NCBI GenBank assembly: GCA_001304315.1
Contig: LJUW01000075.1
Location: 1-38,776 of the forward strand
Source: a candidate division Zixibacteria bacterium SM23_73_2
GTDB taxonomy: Bacteria; Zixibacteria; MSB-5A5; SM23-73-2
DNA length: 38,776 bases
Reading direction: 5' to 3'
Made by a program: the position numbers and the translations under genes. Under the pieces are notes generated by a model, which ran no database searches, was not told the origin of the DNA, and worked only from the letters and a program-made list of their open reading frames with translations. Each line of letters begins with the position of its first letter. Positions within the stretch are counted from its first letter, which is position 1. Positions 1-8,659 of the stretch are shown in pieces.

Positions 1-320
1 GCATTAGGATAAACCGAATCGGGATCGTTTTTCATTGGATCCAAATAAGTGGGCATGTTTACAGGATCGTAGCAGGTATCAGCGAAAGGCAGAGAAACTC
101 CACATACCTCGTAATCTGTTTTAAGCCAGACATCTATCGTTACCTCACCTGGAAATTCTGGAGTAATAGCATATAGGGTGCAGCCATCAGTTGAGTGAAC
201 ACCAGAAGCCTTCAAGTAAATTGTATCTGGCTCATAGGGGTCATCGGAATTATATGCATTTGCTAAATTAAATAGATTAAATAACAAAACCATAAGTAAT
301 AAAAGTTTTAAAGACTTCAT
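1..320 (-). CDS. Secreted protein of unknown function, N-terminal part (runs off the window)
   Basis: An open frame reads leftward from ATG at 320 to the window edge without a stop, about 106 residues. It begins MKSLKLLLLMVLL and continues with a hydrophobic stretch ending ANA, a good Sec signal peptide with cleavage around residue 22. The mature part (YNSDDPYEPDTIYL...) contains beta-rich segments such as EVTIDVWLKTDYEVCGVSL and three cysteines. The 'V-x-V-x-L-x-T-D-x-x-V-x-G' pattern is loosely reminiscent of cohesin-like or other Ig-like beta sandwiches, which would be notable next to dockerin proteins, but the fragment is too short to assign. Function is not recognised; the signal peptide and reading frame are what can be seen. 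Confidence 0.7.
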   Translation of the reverse strand, partial: MKSLKLLLLMVLLFNLFNLANAYNSDDPYEPDTIYLKASGVHSTDGCTLYAITPEFPGEVTIDVWLKTDYEVCGVSLPFADTCYDPVNMPTYLDPMKNDPDSVYPN

Positions 321-743
321 AACAAACCTGTTCGTTTGATATTAAATTCTTATTTTTTGTCTTTTCAAACTCTCAGTTCAAACTCAATTTTAAGAGTCAG
401 ATTGGAAATCTCACTTTAACTCTTAAAAAATAAGAATAAACTTCCTCCCCAGCTTTCCCCAATAATTCTAAATTTTACCTTACAACTTAAATATAAAAAC
501 CTAATTGAAAAAGTCAATTTAAATCCTAAAGATAATTACCGAAGATTGTATTTTTCTAAAAGCAGCAAACTGGAAACATCTCTTAATTGTTCTCATAAAT
601 AAAGGCTAAATCAGTTTTTCTCTTTTAAATTTATTGCAAACCAACGGGTTGATTATGCGTAGATTTAGCTTGTATAATAAATTTTTGTGTTTATATTCCG
701 ACCATTAGAATAAAAGGTCAAAAATTCGGAGAATTGATCTCAA
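321..743. other. Intergenic region between two divergent genes
   Basis: This AT-rich 423-bp stretch separates the leftward secreted-protein gene from rightward ffh. The right end holds the ffh promoter candidate. I see no convincing coding frame, RNA gene or repeat in the rest. Confidence 0.6.
649..678 (+). promoter_or_regulatory. Candidate sigma-70 promoter of the ffh-rplS cluster
   Basis: TTGATT at 649-654, an 18-bp spacer, and a perfect TATAAT at 673-678 lie 65 bp upstream of the ffh start. Expected transcription start is near 685. Spacing and -10 match are good; the -35 is one or two bases off consensus. Confidence 0.6.
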
Positions 744-2078
744 ATGTTCGAGCAGTTAACGGAAAGATTCGAAAGCCTTTTCAAAAAGCTGAAAGGCCTG
801 GGAAAACTAACCGAGTCGAATGTCCAGGATGCTTTAAAAGAGGTGAGAAGAACACTTCTGGAGGCGGACGTTAATTACAAAGTGGTTAAGGAATTCACCG
901 AGAACGTTAAAAGAAAAGCTCTGGGAGAGAAAGTCCTTTCAAGCATCACTCCAGGTCAGCAGTTTATTAAAATAGTTCACGATGAGCTCACCTCGCTTTT
1001 AGGCACGGAATCCCAGGAGGTTAATTTCTCACTAACTTCTCCCACAACCTGGATGTTAGTGGGACTTCAGGGAGCAGGTAAGACCACAGCATGCGTAAAA
1101 TTAGCTTTGTACTTCAGAAAAAAAGGGAAAAAACCGCTTCTGGTGGCAGCGGACGTGAAAAGACCCGCAGCAGTAGAGCAGCTTATGATTCTCGGAAAAA
1201 ACTTAGATATTCCAGTATTTTCAGACTCAAAGAAGGTTTGGAAAAACCCGGAGAAAATCTGCGATCAAGCAAAAAAGAAAGCAAAAGATGAGGATTTCGA
1301 TCTTATAATAATCGATACCGCAGGAAGACTGCATATAGATCAAGAGTTGATGGATGAGCTCAAAAGAATCAGAAAGAAAGTTGAGCCGCAAGAGATCCTT
1401 TTGGTGGCGGATGCCATGACCGGACAGGATGCGGTGAACATCGCCTCCACATTTGAAAAAGAGATCGGTCTGGATGGGATATTTCTCACCAAGATGGACG
1501 GAGATGCCAGAGGCGGTGCTGCTTTGTCCATCAAGGCGGTTTGCGGAAAGCCGATTAAATTCATCGGAGTCGGCGAGAAAACGGATGCCTTGGAGCTTTT
1601 TTATCCTGAGCGGATGGCTTCCAGGATTCTGGGGATGGGGGACGTGGTCTCTCTGGTGGAGAAGGCTCAGGAGACGATAAGCCTGGAGGAAGCAAAAGAA
1701 TTAGAGAAAAAGCTAAGAAAACAAAGCTATACTTTAGAGGATTTCTTCCACCAGCTCCAGCAAATCAAGAAAATGGGGCCTCTGGAGTCCATTTTGGATA
1801 TGATTCCCAATCTGGGAACAAAATCATTAAAAGGGCTATCTTTTGACGAAAAAACCTTGACAAAAGTAGAAGCTATTATAAATTCTATGACAAGGAAGGA
1901 AAAGGAGAAACCTGAGATCATAGATGGTTCGAGAAGAAGAAGGATCGCTTCAGGAAGCGGGACTTCGGTGCAGGACGTCAACCGGCTGTTAAAGCAGTTT
2001 GTGATGATGCAGAGGATGATCAAAAGAATGAACAGGGTGGACCCGAAAGCTTTGGGAAAGGGTCTGTTCCCTTTTTAG
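744..2078 (+). CDS. ffh: Signal recognition particle protein Ffh (SRP54)
   Basis: This is the GTPase subunit of the signal recognition particle. It binds 4.5S RNA and hydrophobic signal sequences on the ribosome and delivers the nascent chain to FtsY at the membrane. At 444 aa it has the usual length. The helical N domain occupies about residues 1-90. The G domain shows the P-loop GLQGAGKTT near residue 107, DTAGRL, and TKMDGDARGGAALS. The C-terminal M domain carries LGMGDVVSLVEKAQE and ends MNRVDPKALGKGLFPF. The M domain's methionine-rich tail is short, as in many non-enteric bacteria. A purine-rich GGAG lies about 12 bp before the ATG, a rather long spacing. It is the first gene of a tightly packed cluster; rpsP starts 12 bp after its stop. 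Assignment is secure. Confidence 0.97.
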   Translation: MFEQLTERFESLFKKLKGLGKLTESNVQDALKEVRRTLLEADVNYKVVKEFTENVKRKALGEKVLSSITPGQQFIKIVHDELTSLLGTESQEVNFSLTSPTTWMLVGLQGAGKTTACVKLALYFRKKGKKPLLVAADVKRPAAVEQLMILGKNLDIPVFSDSKKVWKNPEKICDQAKKKAKDEDFDLIIIDTAGRLHIDQELMDELKRIRKKVEPQEILLVADAMTGQDAVNIASTFEKEIGLDGIFLTKMDGDARGGAALSIKAVCGKPIKFIGVGEKTDALELFYPERMASRILGMGDVVSLVEKAQETISLEEAKELEKKLRKQSYTLEDFFHQLQQIKKMGPLESILDMIPNLGTKSLKGLSFDEKTLTKVEAIINSMTRKEKEKPEIIDGSRRRRIASGSGTSVQDVNRLLKQFVMMQRMIKRMNRVDPKALGKGLFPF

Positions 2079-2090
2079 AAAGAAGAGGAT

Positions 2091-2552
2091 ATGGCAGTTA
2101 AGATAAGACTGAGAAGAATGGGAAGGAAGAAGAAGGCTTACTTCCGGGTGATAGCCACCGATTCGAGGTCTCCCCGGGACGGAAGGTTCATCGAGATTTT
2201 GGGTCATTATCACCCCTTGGATAACCCTGCCACTTTGGAGGTTAAGGAGGAGCGGGTATTTTTCTGGCTGGGAAATGGCGCCATTCCCACCGAGACGGTG
2301 AACGCGCTTTTCAAACAGATAGGGCTTTACCGCAAATTGGAGAAAATGGAAAAAGGTGAGGATATTTCCCAATTAGAGATTTTGACCCAGATAAAGGAGA
2401 GGAAGAAAAAGAGAAAAAAGAAGAAAGCTGCTAAGCTTGAGGAAAAGAAACCTGAGGAGAAGGAGGTGGAGGAAACAAAATCCGAACAAAAAGAGACCGA
2501 AGAGAATTCGTCAGGTAAAGAGGACGCCACATCTGAGAAGCCAAGTAGTTAA
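2091..2552 (+). CDS. rpsP: 30S ribosomal protein bS16 with Lys/Glu-rich C-terminal extension
   Basis: Small-subunit ribosomal protein bS16, which binds 16S rRNA early in 30S assembly. The core (about residues 1-90) starts MAVKIRLRRMGRKKKAYFRV and includes the family motif DSRSPRDGRFIEILGHYHP. The usual length is 80-90 aa, but this protein has 153. After residue ~100 it becomes a low-complexity tail, first basic (ERKKKRKKKK), then acidic and serine-rich (EEKEVEETKSEQKE...). The tail has no recognisable fold and is probably disordered. GAGGAT lies directly ahead of the ATG. Its place between ffh and khpA-rimM-trmD is the classical arrangement, so the core identification is firm; the role of the extension is unknown. 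Confidence 0.96.
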   Translation: MAVKIRLRRMGRKKKAYFRVIATDSRSPRDGRFIEILGHYHPLDNPATLEVKEERVFFWLGNGAIPTETVNALFKQIGLYRKLEKMEKGEDISQLEILTQIKERKKKRKKKKAAKLEEKKPEEKEVEETKSEQKETEENSSGKEDATSEKPSS

Positions 2553-2577
2553 CCGTTATTCTGTAGGAGGTGCTTAA

Positions 2578-2808
2578 ATGAAACAGTGGATCGAAACCAT
2601 TGTTCAGGAGCTGGTTGACAATCCAGACCAGGTAGTGGTCACCGAGGTGGATGGCGAGAGGACCACAGTTTATGAGCTCCGCGTGGGTCCTGGAGATCTG
2701 GGCAAGGTGATTGGTAAGCGCGGAAAGACCGCAGGCGCTATTCGCACTCTGCTTTCAGCAGCTTCTGCCAAAAAGGGCAAAAGGGCTATGCTCGAGATCT
2801 TAGAGTAA
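2578..2808 (+). CDS. khpA: KH-domain RNA-binding protein KhpA (YlqC family)
   Basis: A 76-aa single type-II KH-domain protein. The GxxG RNA-contact loop is visible in [18 protein letters not shown] (roughly residues 41-58), followed by the helix-strand end SAAS...MLEILE. In Gram-positive bacteria KhpA works with KhpB as an RNA chaperone affecting cell division and small-RNA function. Between rpsP and rimM, as here, its presence is standard and suggests a link with ribosome maturation. A strong GGAGG stands 8 bp upstream of the ATG at 2578. Length and neighbours match the family exactly. Confidence 0.93.
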   Translation: MKQWIETIVQELVDNPDQVVVTEVDGERTTVYELRVGPGDLGKVIGKRGKTAGAIRTLLSAASAKKGKRAMLEILE

Positions 2809-2816
2809 TCCCGATT

Positions 2817-3320
2817 ATGGGTATGGTAACCATCGGGAAAATCTCCAAACTCAGAGGAGTTCGTGGGGAGATGGTTATCATCCCATTAACCGATGATCCC
2901 AAACGCTTTTTGTCCCTTAAGGAGGTTTACCTCGAAAAAGAGGGCAGAAAAAAGCTTTACCGGATCAGAAAGGTTAAGAGATTTAAGGAAAAGATATTAA
3001 TCTCTTTTGAAGAAATCGACTCACCAGAGGCTGCCAGGCCTCTGGTGGGCTCGTTTATAGAGATAGAAGATAAATATCTTATCCCTTTGCCCCAAGGAAG
3101 TTATTTTGTCTTCGAGATCGTGGGAATGAAGGTGAAAACGGAATCGGGAAAGATCTTAGGCGATATAAAAGAGGTCTTATCTCTTCCAGCTAACGATGTG
3201 TACGTGGTCAGAAAAGGTGAAAAGGAGTACAACATCCCGGCGATAAAAGAGGTGGTAAAGAAAGTTGATTTGGAAAAAAAGGAAATGACAATAAAACCCC
3301 TTAAGGGACTTTTAGAATAG
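2817..3320 (+). CDS. rimM: 16S rRNA processing protein RimM
   Basis: RimM assists 30S maturation, binding ribosomal protein uS19 and the 16S 3' head domain. The 167-aa protein has the N-terminal RimM barrel (MVTIGKISKLRGVRGEM; SFEEIDSPEAARPLVGSFI) and a PRC-barrel-like C-terminal domain (YFVFEIVGMKVKTESGKILG, then VYVVRKGEKEYNIPAI). It starts 9 bp after khpA. The ATG at 2817 is followed in frame by another at 2823; no clear Shine-Dalgarno separates the two possibilities. The stop codon is immediately followed by the trmD ATG, indicating translational coupling. Confidence 0.96.
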   Translation: MGMVTIGKISKLRGVRGEMVIIPLTDDPKRFLSLKEVYLEKEGRKKLYRIRKVKRFKEKILISFEEIDSPEAARPLVGSFIEIEDKYLIPLPQGSYFVFEIVGMKVKTESGKILGDIKEVLSLPANDVYVVRKGEKEYNIPAIKEVVKKVDLEKKEMTIKPLKGLLE

Positions 3321-4037
3321 ATGAAGGTTGACCTATTGACCATATTTCCCGAGTTTTTTTCCGGACCTCTGGATTCAAGCATTTTGAAAAGGGCGATCCA
3401 GAGCGAAAAGGTTCGGATTAACCTGGTTAACATAAGGGATTTTGCCAGGGATAAACACAAGACCACCGACGACGTCCCTTTTGGTGGAGGGGGTGGGATG
3501 GTGATGATGATTGAACCACTTTATCATGCACTTGAATCCGTGGTGGAGAAAAAACAGGAAAAAATAATCATGACCTCAGCATGGGGAAGGAGATTTTCCC
3601 AGGATATGGCCAAGGAGCTTTCGACTTTAAAGCATCTGGTTTTAATCTGCGGTCACTACAAGGGGGTGGACCAGAGGATAAAAGAGCTTTTCCCAATGGA
3701 GGAGGTTTCCATCGGCGATTACGTTCTTTCCGGTGGTGAATTTGCTTCCCTGGTGATGCTGGATGCGGTGGTGAGGCTGATCCCCGGGGTTCTGGGCAAC
3801 TTCGAGTCAGCGGTAACCGATTCCTTCTATGAGGGGATTTTAGGTTATCCCCAGTACACCAGGCCAGCCGAGTTTATGGGCTTGAAGGTACCGGAGGTTT
3901 TGCTCTCAGGAGATCACCAGAAGGTCAGGCTCTGGAGGAAAAAACAGGCTTTGAAGATGACTTTCATAACCCGTCCCGATTTGTTAGAACAGAAAGAACT
4001 TTCAGAGGAGGACAGAAAGCTTTTAAAAGAGATCTAA
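3321..4037 (+). CDS. trmD: tRNA (guanine-N1-)-methyltransferase TrmD
   Basis: TrmD methylates N1 of G37 in tRNAs that read CCN, CUN and CGG codons, using S-adenosylmethionine, which prevents +1 frameshifting. The 238-aa protein has the SPOUT trefoil-knot signatures: MKVDLLTIFPEFF at the start, DVPFGGGGGMVM, ICGHYKGVDQR, the knot SIGDYVLSGGE, and GYPQYTRPAEFMG with VLLSGDH. Length is typical. The ATG follows the rimM stop with no gap, so translation is probably coupled. All family landmarks are present. Confidence 0.98.
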   Translation: MKVDLLTIFPEFFSGPLDSSILKRAIQSEKVRINLVNIRDFARDKHKTTDDVPFGGGGGMVMMIEPLYHALESVVEKKQEKIIMTSAWGRRFSQDMAKELSTLKHLVLICGHYKGVDQRIKELFPMEEVSIGDYVLSGGEFASLVMLDAVVRLIPGVLGNFESAVTDSFYEGILGYPQYTRPAEFMGLKVPEVLLSGDHQKVRLWRKKQALKMTFITRPDLLEQKELSEEDRKLLKEI

Positions 4038-4073
4038 AATCCGAAGTATTAATAGAAAAGGATGTGAGCTAAA

Positions 4074-4694
4074 ATGGATCAGATATCCAAAGTAGAATCC
4101 GAACATCGCAAAAAAAGGATTCCCAGGTTTTCAGCCGGAGACACGGTAAAGGTATATTACAAGATAAAAGAGGGGGACAAGGAAAGAGCCCAGATTTTTG
4201 AGGGTGTGGTTCTGCAGAGACGGGGAGAGGGCACCGGAAGTACCTTTACCGTAAGGAAGATCTCCTCGGGTATCGGCGTGGAGAGGATCTTTCCCTTGCT
4301 TTCGCCCAACGTCTCCAAAATTCAGGTGGTGAAAAGGGGTAAGGTCAGAAGGGCGAAGATCTTCTACCTTCGCAAGCTGGTGGGAAAATCAGCCAAGATC
4401 GAGGAGGATAGGGAGAAATACTTAGAGAAAGCTGAGGAGGAGATTATCGAGGAAGAGGAAGAAGAGCCTGAGGAAAAGGAGAAAAAGGAGGCTGAAAAGG
4501 AGGTTAAAGCTGAGGTTAAACCTGAAGCCAAGGTTGAAGAGAAAAAGAAAGAGGAGAAGAAAAAGGAAGCGGAGCCAAAGCCAGCTAAAGCCGAGGTGAA
4601 GGAAAAGCCAGAGGAGGAGAAGAAGGAAACTGAGAAAAAAGAGACTGAAGCTGAAGCTAAGGGGGAGAAGGAGGAAAAGGGAAAGAAGGAATGA
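4074..4694 (+). CDS. rplS: 50S ribosomal protein bL19 with long Lys/Glu-rich C-terminal extension
   Basis: Large-subunit ribosomal protein bL19, located at the 30S/50S interface. The core (about residues 1-115) shows [13 protein letters not shown], the motif [20 protein letters not shown], and [19 protein letters not shown], then [18 protein letters not shown]. Normal bL19 is 115-130 aa; this one has 206. The final ~90 residues consist almost wholly of E, K, A and P in alternating charge blocks. A similar though shorter tail occurs on bS16 in the same cluster. The tail would lie outside the folded protein and be disordered or a charged single helix. It is the last gene of the ffh cluster, with a convergent gene downstream. 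Confidence 0.96.
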   Translation: MDQISKVESEHRKKRIPRFSAGDTVKVYYKIKEGDKERAQIFEGVVLQRRGEGTGSTFTVRKISSGIGVERIFPLLSPNVSKIQVVKRGKVRRAKIFYLRKLVGKSAKIEEDREKYLEKAEEEIIEEEEEEPEEKEKKEAEKEVKAEVKPEAKVEEKKKEEKKKEAEPKPAKAEVKEKPEEEKKETEKKETEAEAKGEKEEKGKKE

Positions 4695-4964
4695 CTTTTA
4701 AAGAATAGACTTTTATTTTAATCGTTAAAAGAATATTTTGATTTTCTAACTTTTTCTCAGAAAATTATTTATGTTTTATCCCTGATATTTCTTTATACCC
4801 TCATTGCAGTCCCCACCCACATTTCTCGTTTTATTTGGAATGATAGAAAAGTAAAGATATTTACGTTACTCTAAATTGGATGGGTAAGCTTCAGCATTTA
4901 CCGATTCTTGAATATCCATAAATACAGATATGGCAAAGGTCAAAAGACCTGCGCTACACCTGAT

Positions 4965-6107
4965 TTAAGGTCTAGTCTGAATGGCTAAATAAGTAGCTTT
5001 GTAACCACCCTTCTCAACCTGAATGGTATCGATTATATTGTTGGTCTCAAGGTTTATCACCACTATGGTGTACCACCAATCACTCACATATGCTTTTTTT
5101 CCATCAGGGGTAACCTCTATATCACAGGTAGCCATTGAACCAGCCAGACCGGGCGGCACTATGGTGTCAGTTGAAATAAAAGAAAAAGTATAATCTTGAG
5201 TATCGAAAACCCAGATCTCACCCTCTGGGTAGGGAGGCCATAGTTGATACCCGCCAGGATCCGTAACATAAACGTATCTACCATCCGGAGATATGGCAAG
5301 GTATGCCAATTGAAAAAGAGAGTGTTCCGGAGCGAGTAGAACATGATACTCAAACACCAGAGAATCTTCTGTTAGATCATAAACCCCAAAAGTCCCGATA
5401 GAGCTAAAACCACCTGTAAAATATAAGGTTTTACCATCAGGCGAAAGAATGAGTGCAGAAAGACCAAGCTTTATACCTTCATATTCTGATGAGACTATCT
5501 CAAAAGTCCTCTCCCAGGAAAAAGTCTGATAATTAAAAACTCCAACACCACCTAAATCCAAAATACCATAAACACGAGGTGATTTTCTATCGAATGTTAA
5601 AGAGCCAAAAGGTCCAATCTCATAAGTAGTATCATAACAGAGATACTGATGAGTACAAGCATCAATCACACATATCCCTTTTTTGCCAGATGAACCACAA
5701 CGACTTGTAAAAAGATATTTGCCATCAGGTGAGATATAAACACTCGAATTAGAGCCTGTATATTTAATCTCTTTTGTCCTGGTGTCGATTTCATAAAAAG
5801 CGTGATGCTCAGGAATATAAACATAAAGTATCGAGCCATCAGGAGAGATTCCCAAAAGCATGGTTCCAAATGGTGGGTCTCCAAAATATATGGTATCAAC
5901 AACTGTAGCAGTATTGGTATCAACTTCATACACACACCCCCTACTGTTATTTACAATATAGAGCATATAAGCCTTTGGTGAAGGGGGAGGCTCGGTGGGC
6001 TTCCTTTTGGAGCAGCCAGACAAAAAACATAAACAAAAGCCAGTCCATAATAGAAAGATTATTGTCCCCTTCAGTCTAATCTGTTTTAGAGAAGATTTTA
6101 AACGCAT
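4965..6107 (-). CDS. Secreted beta-propeller (YVTN-type repeat) lipoprotein
   Basis: The preferred start is ATG at 6107, because AAAGGAG precedes it by 6 bp; an in-frame ATG 39 bp further upstream lacks such a site. The resulting 380-aa protein begins MRLKSSLKQIRLKG, has one hydrophobic segment and a lipobox ending LSGC, so it is a predicted lipoprotein. The mature part is built of about seven repeats with blade motifs ISPDGSILYVY, ISPDGKYLFTS, LSPDGKTLYFTG, ISPDGRYVYVTD and VTPDGKKAYVSD, typical of YVTN/NHL-like propellers. It ends with DTIQVEKGGYKATYLAIQ. No catalytic residues are evident; a binding or scaffold role at the cell surface is plausible. It faces against the flanking genes and sits between rplS and rnhB, which are usually adjacent. 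Confidence 0.85.
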   Translation of the reverse strand: MRLKSSLKQIRLKGTIIFLLWTGFCLCFLSGCSKRKPTEPPPSPKAYMLYIVNNSRGCVYEVDTNTATVVDTIYFGDPPFGTMLLGISPDGSILYVYIPEHHAFYEIDTRTKEIKYTGSNSSVYISPDGKYLFTSRCGSSGKKGICVIDACTHQYLCYDTTYEIGPFGSLTFDRKSPRVYGILDLGGVGVFNYQTFSWERTFEIVSSEYEGIKLGLSALILSPDGKTLYFTGGFSSIGTFGVYDLTEDSLVFEYHVLLAPEHSLFQLAYLAISPDGRYVYVTDPGGYQLWPPYPEGEIWVFDTQDYTFSFISTDTIVPPGLAGSMATCDIEVTPDGKKAYVSDWWYTIVVINLETNNIIDTIQVEKGGYKATYLAIQTRP

Positions 6108-6553
6108 TAGAAACTCCTTTTCTTTGTCAAACCCGCCTCTCTGCAAAAGCTTTCTTTTCTGCTTATCCTCATTTTTACTTAATTAAATAATTATTTTTGT
6201 CAAGATATATTTTTGTAACAAATCAGAAACTTATCCAGGTAATCCTAAGATATCCATTCTATAAAACCACTTTTTGGACTTTCTCGAAAAAGATGAAACC
6301 TTACCCTAAAAGTTTCCGTATTGACAAAATAAGCAATTGTATTATATTAAGTTATGTTAGTAGAATAGTAACAGTGTTAAATCCAGTTTAAGATACTAAT
6401 GCAATCTATTAAATATCAATATCTTAGGTGATTGAGTTAAAGTAAACGTTCCAGTGAGAGGAGGTGGTTATCTATTTAAAATCTTGGTTTGAGGGGGAGG
6501 AAATGCCGATAATCTGAATTTGAAACATTCACTAAAACCAAAAGGAGTAAAAG
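6108..6553. other. 446-bp intergenic region with promoter and leader of the M14 peptidase gene
   Basis: This region separates the leftward propeller gene from the rightward M14 peptidase gene. It contains a strong rightward promoter (6321-6348) and then a leader of about 200 nt. On the minus strand a TTGACA (complement of 6198-6203) could be the -35 of the propeller gene, but its -10 is weak. The leader has a segment at 6437-6469 resembling one in the leader of the C10 peptidase gene. Confidence 0.5.
6321..6348 (+). promoter_or_regulatory. Candidate sigma-70 promoter of the M14 carboxypeptidase gene
   Basis: Perfect TTGACA at 6321-6326, a 16-bp spacer, and TATATT at 6343-6348. The expected start near 6355 would give a leader of about 200 nt before the ATG at 6554. 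The same TTGACA-N16-TATATT layout recurs upstream of the C10 peptidase and the helicase in this window. Confidence 0.7.
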
Positions 6554-8659
6554 ATGAATCGCCAGAAGATTTTATTTTCACTTCTCTTTTTCTTCCTCCT
6601 TTTCTTTTTATCCACCAACCTGTCTTTCTCCTCCGAAAGAGACGTGATGCAGGCCAAGCTTATTATAACCCCTGAATTAAGGGTTAAAGATATTCATAAG
6701 ATGCAGTTGGATATAATCAAACTCGAACCCCGGAAATACATCGAGTTCATAACCAACAGAGAACAGGTTGAAGATTTGCAAAGGATGGGATATGAGATAG
6801 AGATTGTGCACCATGATCTGGTATTATACTACCGGTCGCAGCTGGACACCAGCAAAGATATGGGAGGGTACCATACCTATGAGGAGACCGGTCATTTCCT
6901 GGATTCGATGCACAATGAGTATCCGGACATAACCACCGATACATTTTCGATAGGTCAATCCCTGGAGGATCGTTCCATCTGGGGTTTTAAGATATCGGAC
7001 AATCCGGAGGTGGACGAGGACGAGCCGGAGATATTCTATAATGGGCTTCATCATGCCAGGGAGCCGATGTCCATCGAGGTTCTGATATACTACATCACCC
7101 ATCTTCTGGAAAACTACGGAACCGATCCCGAAGTGACAGACATCGTGGACAACGCCGAGCTGTGGTTCGTTCCCATAATCAATCCCGATGGCTACGAATA
7201 CAACCGGCAGGAAGATCCGGGTGGCGGTGGGATGTGGAGGAAGAACAGAAGGGACAACGGAGACGGAACCTGGGGAGTTGATCCCAACCGTAACTATGGC
7301 TATATGTGGGGGTACGATGATGAGGGCTCTTCCCCCAATACCGGTTCAGAAACTTACCGGGGAACTGGCCCCTTCTCCGAGCCTGAAATCCAGGTGATAA
7401 GGGATTTCATCTCAGCTCACGATTTTGTGGTATGTATAAACTACCATTCGGTAGCAGAGCTTTTTCTAATGCCCTGGGGGTTTGACTACATACGCCCCAC
7501 CGATTATCTGGTGGATGATTTTATGGGTGACAGTGCGGAGTATTTTACCGGATACGATGCAATACCAGGACATGTGTTTTACCTCACCAACGGGGATTCG
7601 GATGATTGGCTCAGGGGTGAAACCACGACCAAAAATAAAGTTTTTGGTTACACTCCCGAACTGGGAATGATGTCTTTCTGGCCTCCGGCATGGACCATTC
7701 CCGTAGTGTGCCAGGATAACCTCGAGGCTAACATGTTCTATGCCCGAACCGCTCAGGACTTAAATGATCGGTCGATAAGACACATAGAGACCGATCCCAA
7801 TTATACTCCTTTTATATCCTCGATAGGTCAGTACAGCGATTCTGTCTATAACTTTAGAATCTACAATCACGATCCCAGTTCCCCTTTGGATTTTAACATA
7901 ACTGATCCGGACAGTACTGGAGAGATGAGCTATGATATGGCATCCCTGAATGAGTTTTTGTACTCCAAAGGATATCTTTATTCTTTTGATCCTTTTGAAC
8001 TTTTTGCCAAAACCTCATTCTCTTCCAGCCGAATGTACGATTGGCTGAGGGTCAGCCCCACGACCGGCTCCATTCCAGCCGGATCCTATCAGGATCTGGC
8101 TGTGACCGTGGACGCAAACGGGATCGAGGGGGAATACTTTGGCAAAGATTATTTTGGCACCATTGTGATCGCTACCAACAACGACAGGATCCCTCCCTAT
8201 TCCGATACTACCTTGATAGACGTAAACATGAAGGTCTTTACCCAGTATTTTGACCAGTATACTGAGATTAAAAGCTCCAGGCTTTATGCGGGGATATCCA
8301 ACAACACCAATGTGGGACGCAAAGATAATCCTGGTCTGGGTTATCTGGATGACGAGATAGGTTATCTTTATGACGGTTCGCTCTTTTTGGGATACATCCC
8401 TCAGCCAGGTGATACCGTCGTTCACCGGCAGATGCTCAACACTTCCTCGCTGCGAGCCACTTCCCATCTGGTGATCGACAGCACCACCGATCCCAATGCA
8501 GTATTTGTCTATTATTCTGATTCTACCGAGGACGGTGATTTGGGTATAGACGGAGAGATTGCAGTTTATCAGATTCCTGACAGCTCAGAGTTTCTGATAT
8601 TCAAATACCGGATATTCAATCTTTCGGGTACAATAACTCAGGAGTGGACGAGGATTTGA
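6554..8659 (+). CDS. M14 family zinc carboxypeptidase, secreted, N-terminal part of a frame-broken gene
   Basis: A secreted metallo-carboxypeptidase that should remove C-terminal residues from peptides outside the cytoplasm. The signal peptide is MNRQKILFSLLFFFLLFFLS followed by TNLSFSS. The M14 domain (about residues 110-400) retains the zinc ligands H167-x-x-E170 in GLHHAREP and H298 in INYHSVAE, the substrate-binding DPNRNYG, and the catalytic Glu369 in TPELGMMSFWPP. A linker or accessory region with beta-sandwich character follows (DWLRVSPTTGSIPAGSYQDL...). The frame stops at 8659 after FNLSGTITQEWTRI, whereas the continuation of the protein lies in another frame (8644-9207), so the gene is broken by an indel near 8625-8640. 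AGGAG precedes the ATG by 8 bp. The peptidase domain itself is intact, so a truncated enzyme without the dockerin could still be made. Confidence 0.9.
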   Translation: MNRQKILFSLLFFFLLFFLSTNLSFSSERDVMQAKLIITPELRVKDIHKMQLDIIKLEPRKYIEFITNREQVEDLQRMGYEIEIVHHDLVLYYRSQLDTSKDMGGYHTYEETGHFLDSMHNEYPDITTDTFSIGQSLEDRSIWGFKISDNPEVDEDEPEIFYNGLHHAREPMSIEVLIYYITHLLENYGTDPEVTDIVDNAELWFVPIINPDGYEYNRQEDPGGGGMWRKNRRDNGDGTWGVDPNRNYGYMWGYDDEGSSPNTGSETYRGTGPFSEPEIQVIRDFISAHDFVVCINYHSVAELFLMPWGFDYIRPTDYLVDDFMGDSAEYFTGYDAIPGHVFYLTNGDSDDWLRGETTTKNKVFGYTPELGMMSFWPPAWTIPVVCQDNLEANMFYARTAQDLNDRSIRHIETDPNYTPFISSIGQYSDSVYNFRIYNHDPSSPLDFNITDPDSTGEMSYDMASLNEFLYSKGYLYSFDPFELFAKTSFSSSRMYDWLRVSPTTGSIPAGSYQDLAVTVDANGIEGEYFGKDYFGTIVIATNNDRIPPYSDTTLIDVNMKVFTQYFDQYTEIKSSRLYAGISNNTNVGRKDNPGLGYLDDEIGYLYDGSLFLGYIPQPGDTVVHRQMLNTSSLRATSHLVIDSTTDPNAVFVYYSDSTEDGDLGIDGEIAVYQIPDSSEFLIFKYRIFNLSGTITQEWTRI

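Noticed and set aside
6197-6391. 64-codon open frame upstream of the M14 gene
   Set aside because: It covers the promoter of the M14 gene and has random composition.
8015-8467. 150-codon open frame on the minus strand
   Set aside because: It lies wholly opposite the M14 peptidase gene, whose protein features are clear; it is an antisense shadow.
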